Assembly (NCBI GenBank): GCA_009694515.1
Contig: SHUV01000001.1
Span: 62,001 to 126,000 of the forward strand
Reading direction: 5' to 3'
Origin: Candidatus Planktophila sp.
GTDB lineage: Bacteria; Actinomycetota; Actinomycetes; Nanopelagicales; Nanopelagicaceae
Length of the DNA: 64,000 nucleotides
Of the stretch, positions 1 through 8,404 are shown in pieces. Within the stretch, counting starts at the first letter, position 1, and each line of letters opens with the position of its first letter. Below the pieces are notes generated by a model, which was given only the letters and a program-made list of their open reading frames with translations, was not told the origin of the DNA and did not search any database. Made by a program: the position numbers and the translations under genes.

Positions 1-477
1 ATCGGAGTCTTCATTGCGATGCTCGGTGGATTCCTGGCAAGTGGTCCGGAAGTTTCCCAGGGCCTTCCACTTAAACCAGTCCTCTTAGCTTTAAGTGCGG
101 CCATCTTCTTTGGTAGCGCACTGGTCTGTATGGCAATTGGTTCAGAGAGCAGTGCGCTGATGACCATGACAACGATGCGCACCGCGACCCTCCTTGTTGG
201 GATCACACTCTTTCTTCGTTATCGTCACATTGGCGGATTAGGTAAGCCTGAACTACCAGTGCTCATCTTTATCGGAGTCGCAGATTTTGTGGCGAATTTG
301 CTGTTGGGGGTTGCGACAACCAAGGGGTTAGTCTCTATTGCAATGGTGCTTGGTGCGCTCTATCCAATAGCGACTTCGTTACTGGCCTTTTTGTTTCTCC
401 ATGAGAGATTGCACAGGGTGCAGTATTTCGGAATAATTTTTGCAGTCCTAGGAGTTTGTATTATCTCCGTCTTCTAA
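1..477 (+). CDS. EamA/DMT-family transporter, C-terminal part (5' end outside window)
   Basis: The reading frame is open from the first base of the window, so this is the tail of a longer gene; the internal ATG at 19 is not a likely start. About 158 residues are visible with around five hydrophobic segments, ending in a VLGVCIISVF helix. A GALYPIATSLLAFLFLHERL segment is the classic last-repeat signature of EamA (drug/metabolite) exporters, which usually have ten helices. It is an integral inner-membrane protein; the substrate cannot be read from sequence. It ends exactly where the convergent reductase gene ends (477/478), so there is no space for a terminator. Family assignment is solid, function open. 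Confidence 0.8.
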   Translation: MGVFIAMLGGFLASGPEVSQGLPLKPVLLALSAAIFFGSALVCMAIGSESSALMTMTTMRTATLLVGITLFLRYRHIGGLGKPELPVLIFIGVADFVANLLLGVATTKGLVSIAMVLGALYPIATSLLAFLFLHERLHRVQYFGIIFAVLGVCIISVF

Positions 478-969
478 TTACTTCGAAGCTGAGATAAATC
501 TCGTTCTATCGATTACTTTCTCTTCCCGTGTTCCGAAAGCTCCCAATAGCGCATCGATATCGACTTTCATTTCTCCGCCAGTGGCGCTGGTAATACTCAG
601 TTCTAGTTGGTCAATTCGGCCGGCGGCAATAAGTTCACTGATCATTGTTGCACCGGCTTCAACATGAATACGAGGCCCAAAAGTCTCTATTGCTTTCGCT
701 AGCCCTGCTACAGGTGAAAGGCTCCAAAGGTGGGCCAGTGGATTACTCGCTAATGGATTATCAAGTTGACGTGAAATAACCACTACCGGCACTGGAGTTC
801 GTAGGTATGGCTCGGCACGCGCAGTGTTGCCACCGATGAAGATGCAATCAGCTAATCTGCGATGTTCAAGAAATTGCGCGCGGTCGGCGCCACTGGTGAC
901 CCCCTGCGAAGTGCCGCTTTTTGTGGTCGAGCCATCTGCGCCTACTACCAGCGTTGCGATCACAGCCAT
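478..969 (-). CDS. RibD C-terminal / dihydrofolate-reductase-like protein
   Basis: A 163-residue protein with the RibD_C fold pattern: an N-terminal VVGADGSTT strand, a FIGGNTARAEP stretch matching the nucleotide-binding 'GGxTxxxD/EP' element, and a late HVEAGATMISELIAAGRIDQL segment resembling the 'EGG..l...L...glvDEl' motif of pyrimidine reductases. Family members reduce a nucleotide- or pterin-like substrate with NADPH. It is shorter than typical stand-alone RibD_C proteins (about 200-230 residues) and carries no deaminase domain. The ATG at 969 is supported by TATTCT ending 6 nt upstream. It stands alone between two genes on the other strand. A riboflavin role is possible but not shown by neighbours. 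Confidence 0.7.
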   Translation of the reverse strand: MAVIATLVVGADGSTTKSGTSQGVTSGADRAQFLEHRRLADCIFIGGNTARAEPYLRTPVPVVVISRQLDNPLASNPLAHLWSLSPVAGLAKAIETFGPRIHVEAGATMISELIAAGRIDQLELSITSATGGEMKVDIDALLGAFGTREEKVIDRTRFISASK

Positions 970-975
970 GAGCGG

Positions 976-981
976 AGAATA
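976..981 (-). promoter_or_regulatory. -10 element, reductase gene
   Basis: TATTCT on the minus strand, 6 nt before the ATG at 969; no ribosome-binding sequence fits between. Confidence 0.55.
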
Positions 982-1048
982 TTCTTTTTCTCACCCGATT
1001 ATCATGGATATTTCACGCTTAAAATTGAAAATCATCGATGAGGGGCAT

Positions 1049-1054
1049 TAGCCT
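1049..1054 (+). promoter_or_regulatory. -10 element, NlpC/P60 gene
   Basis: TAGCCT, 7 nt before the ATG at 1062. Confidence 0.55.
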
Positions 1055-1061
1055 TTGAAAC

Positions 1062-2072
1062 ATGAAGAAATGGATGAGCGCTGCCACATGGGGCACCTCG
1101 TTAACCATTCTTCTCTCCATCATTCAGGCGCCTACCTCGCAAGCGGCCCCAACTCTGGCGCAAGTGCAGGCACAGGTCATTCGCTATGAAGAGGAAGCAA
1201 CCTCTGCCGCAGAGGGCGCACAAGAAGCGAAGGTGAAATTAAATTCACTCACTCGAAGCCTTGCCGGCATTCAGGCGCAAGCGCAAATCCAGGCAAAGAC
1301 GGTGGATGCGATTTCAAAGACGTTAGGTGCGATCGCTATCGATCAGTACAAATCTGGAACGATAAGTCAGAGCCTTGAACTGCTCTTCTCATCTGATCCT
1401 TCACTCTATCTCTCATCGGCGGGATCGCTGGAAGCAATCACCCGACAAAAAGGAATTCAGCTACGCAAGTTTCAATCAGCAGAGCAGCAACTCAATGCCA
1501 CCTCACTCACAGTAAGTGATCGCCTAGCTCAGGTTAAGGCGTTGCAGAAAAAGTTGGCCGAGAAGAGCGCGCTAGCAACAGCTAAATTAGCTCAGGCAGA
1601 ATCGATATTGGCAAAACTAAAGAAGGAAGATCGCGAGCGACTAGCGAGGTTGGCGCAAGAGCGTGAAGATGCCGACCAAGCTTCTTCGCTGAAAGCGGCA
1701 AAGAGTGCGGCCGGGGTATCAGGCCGTGCTGGGCTTGCAATTAAATTCGCTTTTAAACAAATTGGCGACAAGTACGTTTTCGGTGCCGACGGAATGATCT
1801 ACTGGGATTGCTCAGGCCTGACGATGCGTGCATACCAAACAGCGGGAGTTTCACTTCCACATTCTTCAGCGGCGCAAGCTCGAATGGGTAAATCAATTCC
1901 CTTTAGTCAAAAGAAGCCCGGAGACCTCATGTTCTTCGGCAGACCAGTCTCGCACGTTGGAATTTATCTGGGTGGCGGCAAGATGGTGCATGCGCCTCGT
2001 TCGGGATCACGTGTGAAAGTTGCAACGACCGATATGGGACGTAAGCGGCTGGTCGCAATACGCCGGTTCTAA
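1062..2072 (+). CDS. Secreted NlpC/P60 peptidoglycan endopeptidase (RipA/RipC-like)
   Basis: Predicted cell-wall hydrolase of 336 residues. Residues 1-28 form a Sec signal peptide ending near SQAAP. Residues about 30-210 are rich in Ala, Gln, Lys and Glu and look like a long coiled coil. The C-terminal 120 residues are an NlpC/P60 domain with the catalytic cysteine in YWDCSGLTM, a SHVGIYLGGG segment carrying the histidine and a later MVHAPRSGS. This family cleaves the D-Glu-mDAP bond of stem peptides at the septum, and the coiled coil usually autoinhibits or docks to regulators such as FtsX. Its stop codon overlaps the pimB start by one base (TAATG), so the two genes are translationally linked; the pair is also close together in mycobacteria (Rv2190c, Rv2188c). 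Confidence 0.9.
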   Translation: MKKWMSAATWGTSLTILLSIIQAPTSQAAPTLAQVQAQVIRYEEEATSAAEGAQEAKVKLNSLTRSLAGIQAQAQIQAKTVDAISKTLGAIAIDQYKSGTISQSLELLFSSDPSLYLSSAGSLEAITRQKGIQLRKFQSAEQQLNATSLTVSDRLAQVKALQKKLAEKSALATAKLAQAESILAKLKKEDRERLARLAQEREDADQASSLKAAKSAAGVSGRAGLAIKFAFKQIGDKYVFGADGMIYWDCSGLTMRAYQTAGVSLPHSSAAQARMGKSIPFSQKKPGDLMFFGRPVSHVGIYLGGGKMVHAPRSGSRVKVATTDMGRKRLVAIRRF

Positions 2073-3229
2073 TGCTTGAAAATAATTTAGAATATCCACA
2101 AATACTCTGTATCACTAATGACTTTGGACCTCGCGCTGGAGGAATTGAAACTTTTATCATTGGATTAATCCAGCGCTTGCCCAAGAATTGCATCATCGTC
2201 TACACCGCTTCCCAACCGGGTTCTGCGCCCTTTGATGCGATGTGGCTACGTGATTATGGCGTTGAGGTAATTCGAGATCCTTCCAAGGTATTACTTCCAT
2301 CGTTTCGGGTGGGAAGGAAGGTAAGAAAGTTAGTTCGTGAGCGCGATGTCAAAACTGTTTTCTTTGGTGCAGCCGCTCCCTTGGCACTTCTCGCCCCGGG
2401 ACTTCGTAGCGTTGGAGTAAAGAAAATTGTTGCACTCACCCACGGACATGAAGTCTGGTGGTCCAGACTCTGGCCATTTTCATGGGCGATTGCCCGCATT
2501 GGGCGCGCAGTTGATTCCCTTACTTATCTAGGAGATTTCACGCGTGGAGAAATTGCCAAGGCGTTAGCTCCTGGCGATGTTGCAAAGCTAGTTCGCATCG
2601 CACCGGGAATCGACACTGAACATTTCACACCGTGCAGTAATGCCCGAGAACTTCGTGAAAGTTTAGGGCTTGGTAATAAGCGAGTAATTGTCAGCGTGGG
2701 GCGCCTGGTGCACCGAAAAGGACAAGATGTATTGATTGCGGCGATGCCAGAGATCATCACAGCTATTGACAATGTCCATCTGCTCTTCATTGGCGAGGGT
2801 CCATATAAGAAGGAACTTGAAAAACGGATGAAGAATTTAGGTTTAGAGAATCGAGTTACTTTTGTTGGTCGAGTTCAGTACTCAGATCTGCCGCGATATA
2901 TCTGTGTGGGAGATGTCTTTGCCATGCCATCTCGTTCCCGCCTTGCTGGACTTGAAGTTGAAGGACTCGGAATTGTTTACCTTGAGGCAAGTGCATGTGG
3001 ACTGCCGGTCATTGTTGGAATATCTGGGGGAGCACCGGATGCAATTTTGCAAGGTGAGACGGGTTTTGCTGTCGATGGAACATCAGCGCATGAAGTTGCA
3101 AAGGCGCTCGTGAAAGTACTTGCAGATAAAGAGCTAGCGCAGAAACTAGGAATACGTGGGCGGCAATGGATTATTGAAAAGTGGCAATGGCAGATCTGGT
3201 CAGAGCGGTTTAATCAGCTACTTAAGTGA
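2072..3229 (+). CDS. pimB: GT4 mannosyltransferase, PimB-like
   Basis: A GT-B fold glycosyltransferase of 385 residues. The N-terminus carries ITNDFGPRAGGIETF, the acceptor/nucleotide loop typical of actinobacterial PimB, and the C-terminal domain has VSVGRLVHRKGQD, RSRLAGLEVEGLGIVYLEAS and SGGAPDAILQGETG, which form the GDP-mannose site (the E-x7-E region). PimB transfers the second mannose from GDP-mannose to phosphatidylinositol monomannoside on the cytoplasmic face of the membrane. The inositol for this lipid could come from the ino1 gene at 10411. The ATG overlaps the upstream stop. The 3' end overlaps the response regulator gene by 8 bp. Close GT4 paralogues with other acceptors cannot be excluded. 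Confidence 0.85.
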   Translation: MLENNLEYPQILCITNDFGPRAGGIETFIIGLIQRLPKNCIIVYTASQPGSAPFDAMWLRDYGVEVIRDPSKVLLPSFRVGRKVRKLVRERDVKTVFFGAAAPLALLAPGLRSVGVKKIVALTHGHEVWWSRLWPFSWAIARIGRAVDSLTYLGDFTRGEIAKALAPGDVAKLVRIAPGIDTEHFTPCSNARELRESLGLGNKRVIVSVGRLVHRKGQDVLIAAMPEIITAIDNVHLLFIGEGPYKKELEKRMKNLGLENRVTFVGRVQYSDLPRYICVGDVFAMPSRSRLAGLEVEGLGIVYLEASACGLPVIVGISGGAPDAILQGETGFAVDGTSAHEVAKALVKVLADKELAQKLGIRGRQWIIEKWQWQIWSERFNQLLK

Positions 3230-3839
3230 GCCCGGCTACACGTGCTTTTTCAATTGCCTGCAGGCGACTATGCACATCTAGTTTGCGATAGATGCTGGAA
3301 AGATGGGTCTTTAGAGTCGCCTCTGTGATGAAGAGCGAAGAGGCAAGCTCTGCAACCGGGGCAGCCTTATGAAGTTGAGTGAGTATTTGTAGTTCTCGTT
3401 GCGATAAATCAAATTTATCTCGCTTTCGCTCCACAGTTTTTACGGTTTCACGAGATGAGAAGGTCAGCGGTGCAATCAGGGAGTGATCTATTGCAGCCAG
3501 AATTTCAAGAAGCGGCGCAGACTTATTCAGATACGACGAGGCGCCTGCCTTCATGGCAGCGAGAAGGAAGTCATCGTGTTCATTGAGGGTCAGAACTATG
3601 ATTGCAATCGTCTGTGAAATCGAACGGGCCCAAGAGACTATCTCTAAACCACTTCCATCGGGAAGATTGATATCAACAACGATGACATCAGGATTCACTT
3701 TCGCCATCTGTGCAAACGCCTCTGACTTTGAGGCAGCTTGAAATATGGTGAAATCTTCTCGTCTTTCTAACGCGGCACAGATACCTGCTCGAACGATGGC
3801 ATGGTCATCAATGACCAGAACTCGCGTGGACGTGCTCAT
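3222..3839 (-). CDS. NarL/LuxR-type response regulator
   Basis: A 205-residue two-component regulator. Its receiver domain (about 5-120) has the acidic pair in VIDDHA, the phospho-acceptor aspartate in VVDINLPDGSG, the switch threonine in IIVLTLNEHD and the lysine in SYLNKSAP, so it looks fully phosphorylatable. The C-terminal LuxR helix-turn-helix reads LSQRELQILTQL...LFITEATLKTHLSSIYRKLDV. It should bind DNA when phosphorylated by the kinase encoded just upstream, with which it shares a 4-bp ATGA overlap (3836-3839). It lies third in the acyl-CoA ligase / kinase / regulator operon. Target genes are unknown. Confidence 0.9.
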   Translation of the reverse strand: MSTSTRVLVIDDHAIVRAGICAALERREDFTIFQAASKSEAFAQMAKVNPDVIVVDINLPDGSGLEIVSWARSISQTIAIIVLTLNEHDDFLLAAMKAGASSYLNKSAPLLEILAAIDHSLIAPLTFSSRETVKTVERKRDKFDLSQRELQILTQLHKAAPVAELASSLFITEATLKTHLSSIYRKLDVHSRLQAIEKARVAGLT

Positions 3840-4408
3840 ATGGAGATTGAAATATGAGTGCCGTCTCTATCTTCAATGATGCAGCTTCCGTTGATAGCCT
3901 GAATTCGTTCTGTGATTCCTTGTAATCCCCAACGGTTCTCTTTCATCACAGCCCCACCATTTCCGTTATCACTTATCTCTAGACAGGTGTGATTGTTGAC
4001 CCAGTAGAGCTTGATGAGAATGAGGTTAGCCCCAGAGTGGGCAACGATATTTCGAAGAATCTCTGCTGCCACTGCCAATAGTTCACTTTGCTGGTCGCCA
4101 TCTATCGCTACCTCCTCAATCTCAAATGAGATTTCCATCCCAGTGCAAATTTCTTTAGCATACCTCTGCAGAAGCAGGTGAAATGGATCTTCGGACTCTT
4201 TTCTTAGTGCAAGAATTTCAGTGCGGACTTTGATGATCAGAGAATCGATATGTAACCGTGAGGCTCGAACCTGAGTTCGTGAGAGCTCACTCAACTTCGA
4301 ATCAGCCAGGATGAGATCGAGTTGATACCCGAGTCCTACTAAATCTTGCGCAATTCCATCGTGTAACTCCCGAGCAATACGTAGCCGCTCAGGAGTATTG
4401 GTAGCCAC
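3836..4408 (-). CDS. Cytosolic sensorless histidine kinase (HisKA_3 / HATPase_c)
   Basis: A kinase of only 190 residues. It begins directly with the HisKA_3 dimerisation helix (RIARELHDGIAQDL, phospho-accepting His near residue 16) and continues with an HATPase domain: N box EILRNIVAHSGA, G1 box ISDNGNGG, G2 box RWGLQGITERI. There is no transmembrane helix, PAS, GAF or other input domain. Upstream is the stop codon of the acyl-CoA ligase (4412), so an N-terminal sensor cannot be hidden there. The start is GTG at 4408, three bases after that stop. Its partner is the overlapping LuxR-type regulator. The signal must come through a partner protein or a ligand bound by the core. Confidence 0.85.
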   Translation of the reverse strand: MATNTPERLRIARELHDGIAQDLVGLGYQLDLILADSKLSELSRTQVRASRLHIDSLIIKVRTEILALRKESEDPFHLLLQRYAKEICTGMEISFEIEEVAIDGDQQSELLAVAAEILRNIVAHSGANLILIKLYWVNNHTCLEISDNGNGGAVMKENRWGLQGITERIQAINGSCIIEDRDGTHISISI

Positions 4409-4411
4409 AAA

Positions 4412-6199
4412 TTACTTTGTAAAGAGCGTTGAAATTTCCGCAGCAAATTGCTGGGCGATGATGTGACGCTTAAGCGAAAGCTTTGCTGTGAGCTGTCCAC
4501 CTGCGATAGTGAAATCAACTGGCAGAATTGCAAACTTACGAATTGATTCAGCCTTCGAAACTGCCTTGTTGGCTTCATCGACAGCTGTTTGAATAACAGC
4601 AATCAAATCGGGATCATTTCGCAGCGTCTCGATAGTTGCGCCAGTCTTTGCATTCGTTGCAATCCAGCCTTTGAGCATATCTTGGTCAATAGTTATCAGA
4701 GATGCGATGAATGGCTGGTTATCACCAACGACCATGCACTGACTGATAAGGGGATGAGCACGAAGACGATCTTCCAGAACTGCTGGTGCTACATTCTTAC
4801 CGCCGGCAGTCACAATGATTTCTTTCTTGCGACCGGTGATATAGAGATAGCCATCATCATCAAGGCGACCAAGGTCACCAGATCTAAACCATTCACCATC
4901 GAATACTTCTTGATTCGCGGCATCGTTCTGCCAGTAACCGCGCATCACGATTGCTCCGCTGATCAAAACTTCGCCATCATCTGCAATCTTGATGGAAGTT
5001 CCAGGAATTGGTTTACCTACTGAGCCAACGCGAAGAGAATTGGTGAGATTTAAAGTAGCTCCGGCGGTAGTTTCGGTGAGTCCATAGCCCTCGAGCACGG
5101 TGATGCCTGCCCCGCGATAGAAGTGGCCAAGTCGTTCCCCCAGTGGTGCACCACCAGAGATAGCTGCTTCAACTGCACCACCCATACCGGCGCGAATCTT
5201 TGAATACACAAGCTTGTCAAAGAGTGCATGCTTGAGAGTCAGAAGTGGATTAAATCCACCTTTATCTTTGCTCTCGCTATATGCGATAGCAACATGAGCA
5301 GCTGCTCTGAATATCTTTCCCTTACCGGCAGCCTCTGCGCGTGCTTCGGCGCCGTTGTAAATCTTTTCAAAGATACGTGGCACAGCAAGTACGAAGGTTG
5401 GTTTAAAGGATGCTAAATCTTGCGGTAGTCGGCCTACTGGATCACTGCAATGCGCCAGGTGAAGTCCTGCATGGATCGAGCCAATTTGAACCATTCGACC
5501 AAAGACGTGTGCGACCGGTAAGAAGAGCAGGGTAGAACCGCCCGGCTTCTTAAAGAGATCACTTGCCGCTTCCACAACATTTCCACACTCTGCCAGAAAG
5601 TTTGAGTGGGTAATTTGCACACCTTTTGGACGTCCAGTTGTTCCAGATGTGTAGATCAAAGTCGCAAGCGTGGTTGGTTGCAAAGAACTGCGACGACGTT
5701 GGATTTCTTCGTCGGTGATCTGCGCTCCTGAATTACGGAGCCCCGGAAGAACATCATCTGTCATGACCCAAACATGTTTTGTGTGAGAAGGGAGAACTGG
5801 CGTCACAAACTCTTTTAGGAGTGGAGTTTCAACGATGAGACCAACTGCTCCAGAATCTTCTAGAATCCATTGCACTTGTTCGGCAGAGGATGTTTCATAA
5901 ATAGGAACTACCGAGCCACCGGCATACCAAATTGCGAAATCTAAGACGGTCCACTCATAACGCGTGCGCGCCATGATTGCTACCCGATCACCAACGGCGA
6001 TTCCGGCAGCGACCAAACCTTTTGCAGTGGCGCGGATTTCTACCTCCAATTCCTTGGCAGTCATTGGTTGCCAGCCATCGCCAAGCGGACGCGAGATTGT
6101 GATTCGCTCCGGTTCGGTTCTGGCGCGGTCAGCGATGAGATCGGTGAGATTTCCGGTGGTTGCAGCGGGGATAATGGCGGGTGTGGAGACTAGATTCAT
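4412..6199 (-). CDS. Long-chain acyl-CoA synthetase, AMP-forming (FadD15-like)
   Basis: A 595-residue adenylate-forming enzyme that would activate fatty acids with ATP and CoA. All hallmark motifs are visible: the P-loop-like TLIYTSGTTGRPKGVQ, the GYGLTETTAG A5 motif, GEWFRSGDLGRLDDDGY with the ATP-binding aspartate, and TGRKKEIIVTAGGKNVAP with the hinge. Length and motif spacing match the Rv2187/FadD15 class of long-chain ligases. The ATG at 6199 has TAGCGT ending 7 nt upstream. It heads an operon with the kinase and regulator genes (3-nt gap). Chain-length preference cannot be read. Confidence 0.9.
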   Translation of the reverse strand: MNLVSTPAIIPAATTGNLTDLIADRARTEPERITISRPLGDGWQPMTAKELEVEIRATAKGLVAAGIAVGDRVAIMARTRYEWTVLDFAIWYAGGSVVPIYETSSAEQVQWILEDSGAVGLIVETPLLKEFVTPVLPSHTKHVWVMTDDVLPGLRNSGAQITDEEIQRRRSSLQPTTLATLIYTSGTTGRPKGVQITHSNFLAECGNVVEAASDLFKKPGGSTLLFLPVAHVFGRMVQIGSIHAGLHLAHCSDPVGRLPQDLASFKPTFVLAVPRIFEKIYNGAEARAEAAGKGKIFRAAAHVAIAYSESKDKGGFNPLLTLKHALFDKLVYSKIRAGMGGAVEAAISGGAPLGERLGHFYRGAGITVLEGYGLTETTAGATLNLTNSLRVGSVGKPIPGTSIKIADDGEVLISGAIVMRGYWQNDAANQEVFDGEWFRSGDLGRLDDDGYLYITGRKKEIIVTAGGKNVAPAVLEDRLRAHPLISQCMVVGDNQPFIASLITIDQDMLKGWIATNAKTGATIETLRNDPDLIAVIQTAVDEANKAVSKAESIRKFAILPVDFTIAGGQLTAKLSLKRHIIAQQFAAEISTLFTK

Positions 6200-6206
6200 G
6201 GCGCTA

Positions 6207-6212
6207 ACGCTA
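6207..6212 (-). promoter_or_regulatory. -10 element, acyl-CoA ligase operon
   Basis: TAGCGT on the minus strand, 7 nt before the ATG at 6199. It lies about 45 bp from the divergent element at 6257. Confidence 0.5.
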
Positions 6213-6256
6213 TATGGGCAAGGCTGGAAATGGGAAGATGCTTTTCAAATAATTGA

Positions 6257-6262
6257 TAGCCT
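6257..6262 (+). promoter_or_regulatory. -10 element, SRPBCC-glucokinase operon
   Basis: TAGCCT, 6 nt before the ATG at 6269. Confidence 0.55.
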
Positions 6263-6268
6263 TCGACC

Positions 6269-6703
6269 ATGTCTGAGAAAAGTTCTTCCACGATAGTCAT
6301 CGATGCCCCACTCACCGACGTACAGGCAGCCCTATTTGATATCGCCACCTATCCTGAATGGCTCACCTCCATTAAGAAGGCCGATGTCATGGAAAGTGAT
6401 GACCAGGGACGGGCACTCAAAGCCAAGCTCTCCATCGATGCGGGCATGATGAAAGATCGCGTCACTCTGGATTATGACTGGAGTGCGGCCCCTGCAAGTT
6501 TGTCATTTACCATGGATGAAGCCGATCTTCTCACGCAAATGGATGGTACTTATTTCATCAAGGCGTTAGATGAAGATTCAACGCAGGTAACGTATGAGCT
6601 TACTGTCGCGGTCTCACTTCCTGTGCCAGCAATAATGATTACCAAAGCCCAACAACAGACTATCGACGCAGCCCTTAAAGAGTTAGCTGCGCGAGTTTCC
6701 TAG
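6269..6703 (+). CDS. SRPBCC (START/polyketide-cyclase-like) protein
   Basis: A 144-residue soluble protein with the SRPBCC opening pattern: STIVIDAPLTDVQAALFDIATYPEWLTSIKKADV, where the Ala-Pro and YPEW elements mark the first strand, paired helices and gate. The fold makes a deep hydrophobic pocket for lipids or other ligands; there is no catalytic motif that fixes a reaction. It is followed without a gap by the ROK kinase gene, the stop at 6703 touching its ATG at 6704. Mycobacteria keep a similar protein (Rv2185c) near fadD15 and pimB, so a lipid or envelope link is plausible but unproven. Confidence 0.75.
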   Translation: MSEKSSSTIVIDAPLTDVQAALFDIATYPEWLTSIKKADVMESDDQGRALKAKLSIDAGMMKDRVTLDYDWSAAPASLSFTMDEADLLTQMDGTYFIKALDEDSTQVTYELTVAVSLPVPAIMITKAQQQTIDAALKELAARVS

Positions 6704-7648
6704 ATGGGTTACACGGTAGGAATCGACATCGGGGGAACGAAAGTTCTTGGTGGAGTTGTCGATGAGACAGGTGCGCTCATAAGACGAGCACGTAGAGATA
6801 CACCTGCCGAAGGTGGAGTTGCGCTCACACAGGCTATTGCAGATGTTGCGCTAGAACTCATGAAAGATTCCGAGATTGAATCAGTCGGAGTATCTGTTGC
6901 CGCCTTTATCTCCGCAGATCGCAAGACAATACTTGCCACGCCAAACATTAAAGATTGGAATGGCGTCAATCTTGATTACGAACTCACCTCGCGTATGGGG
7001 CTACCGGTAGTCATTGAAAATGATGCCAACTCTGCCGCTTGGGGTGAATTTAAATTTGGTGCAGGTCGAGGTAAAGAAAATATTTTGATGCTCACTGTAG
7101 GAACCGGAATTGGCGGCGGAATCGTAGTAAATAGCAATCTCCTTCGGGGATCATTTGGTATCGCCGCCGAGATTGGACACTTACGCATTGTGCCAAACGG
7201 CCTGCTTTGTGGCTGCGGCGCTTATGGATGCTTTGAACAATATGGTTCAGGGACCGCACTTCTTCGACATGCACGCGAAGCAATACAGGCACACCCTGAT
7301 CGCGCTAGCAATATTCTTAATCGTGGCGATGGCTCGATTGAAGGAGTCAAAGGCAGTGCAATTACCGAAGCTGCGCGCGATGGCGATGAACTCGCACTCT
7401 CAATTTTTGAAATAACTGGAGATTACATAGGAGCAGGAATCGCATCCCTTGCTGTCATTCTTGATCCAGAAGCGGTTGTTATTGGTGGGGGAGTAATTGA
7501 TGCAGGAGACATTCTGCTCAATCCGATTCGCACTGGGATGGAGAAGTACATGCCTTTTGCAGGAAAACATCCACATCCGCAAATCATTGGTGCACAGTTG
7601 GGTAATGAGGCTGGATTAGTCGGAGTTGCCGATCTGGCGCGCATTTAG
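6704..7648 (+). CDS. glk: ROK-family glucokinase
   Basis: A 314-residue sugar kinase that would phosphorylate glucose at O6 with ATP. The N-terminal phosphate loop is IGIDIGGTKV-like (VGIDIGGTKVLGGVV), the catalytic aspartate sits in VIENDANSAAWGE, the second phosphate motif is TVGTGIGGGIV, and the ROK zinc site is complete in LCGCGAYGCFEQYGSG preceded by EIGHLRI. Length and motifs match actinobacterial Glk. It is translationally coupled to the SRPBCC gene. Other ROK kinases (mannose, ManNAc) share these motifs, so the sugar is inferred. Confidence 0.85.
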   Translation: MGYTVGIDIGGTKVLGGVVDETGALIRRARRDTPAEGGVALTQAIADVALELMKDSEIESVGVSVAAFISADRKTILATPNIKDWNGVNLDYELTSRMGLPVVIENDANSAAWGEFKFGAGRGKENILMLTVGTGIGGGIVVNSNLLRGSFGIAAEIGHLRIVPNGLLCGCGAYGCFEQYGSGTALLRHAREAIQAHPDRASNILNRGDGSIEGVKGSAITEAARDGDELALSIFEITGDYIGAGIASLAVILDPEAVVIGGGVIDAGDILLNPIRTGMEKYMPFAGKHPHPQIIGAQLGNEAGLVGVADLARI

Positions 7649-7690
7649 AGCGCAGGGCTGGACGCTTTACACAATAGAAGAGATTCGCGG

Positions 7691-7696
7691 TAAATT
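7691..7696 (+). promoter_or_regulatory. -10 element, PlsC gene at 7703
   Basis: TAAATT, 6 nt before the GTG start at 7703. Confidence 0.55.
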
Positions 7697-7702
7697 ACTT
7701 CG

Positions 7703-8404
7703 GTGAACAACCTTCCTTATGGAACGCTTCGTGCGTTCCTGACTCCCTTCTTGATGTTGTTGTTCAGACCAAAAGTAAAGGGTCTTCGTAACGTTCCGGT
7801 TTCCGGACCGCTCATTCTTGCCTCTAACCATCTCTCATTTAGTGATTCCATCTTTATGCCCTTAGTTGTTCCACGTAAAGTGACCTTCCTTGCTAAGAGT
7901 GAATACTTCACTTCCCCTGGACCTAAGGGATTCATTAAGAAACTGACCTTCATCGCACTTGGGCAGGTGCCAGTTGATCGCTCGGGTGGAAGGCGCAGTG
8001 AGGCTGCCCTGATTACTGGTCTGCAAGTTCTTTCGGCCGGTAACTCACTAGGTATTTATCCGGAAGGAACCAGGTCCCCTGACGGTCGCTTATATAAGGG
8101 CCGCAGTGGAATCGCTCGACTAGCGATCGAATCTGGGGCACCAGTGATTCCTATCGCAATGTTTAATACCGACAAGATCCAACCGACGGGAAAAGTTGTT
8201 CCCAAGGTGATGCGGGTAGGAATTACATTTGGCGAGCCGATGTATTTTGAAGGCGATTCAACTGATCTTCAGTATTTGCGTGAGGTTACCGACCAGATTA
8301 TGAAGCGAATTCAACAGCTATCTGGACAAGAATATGTTGATGCCTATGCGGTGAAAGCAAAGAAATCTAAAGTCAAGGACGAAAATAGCGAAGAGAGTGA
8401 TTAA
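7703..8404 (+). CDS. plsC: 1-acylglycerol-3-phosphate acyltransferase (PlsC family)
   Basis: A 233-residue membrane-associated acyltransferase. The HX4D active site is NHLSFSDS, followed by FLAKSEYF, an IYPEGTRSPDGRLYKGRSG substrate-binding block and APVIPIAM. These motifs transfer an acyl chain to lysophosphatidic acid or a related lysolipid to make phosphatidic acid. The charged tail (KAKKSKVKDENSEESD) is extra to the domain. The start is GTG. It shares the neighbourhood of fadD and pimB, as in Rv2182c. The gene ends in a 4-bp overlap with the convergent nuclease gene. A second, more divergent family member lies at 19444-20142. Confidence 0.85.
   Translation: MNNLPYGTLRAFLTPFLMLLFRPKVKGLRNVPVSGPLILASNHLSFSDSIFMPLVVPRKVTFLAKSEYFTSPGPKGFIKKLTFIALGQVPVDRSGGRRSEAALITGLQVLSAGNSLGIYPEGTRSPDGRLYKGRSGIARLAIESGAPVIPIAMFNTDKIQPTGKVVPKVMRVGITFGEPMYFEGDSTDLQYLREVTDQIMKRIQQLSGQEYVDAYAVKAKKSKVKDENSEESD

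Noticed and set aside
824-1051. Possible small gene on the plus strand before the NlpC/P60 gene
   Set aside because: It is antisense to the RibD-like gene for most of its length, has no family pattern and no promoter or ribosome-binding sequence.
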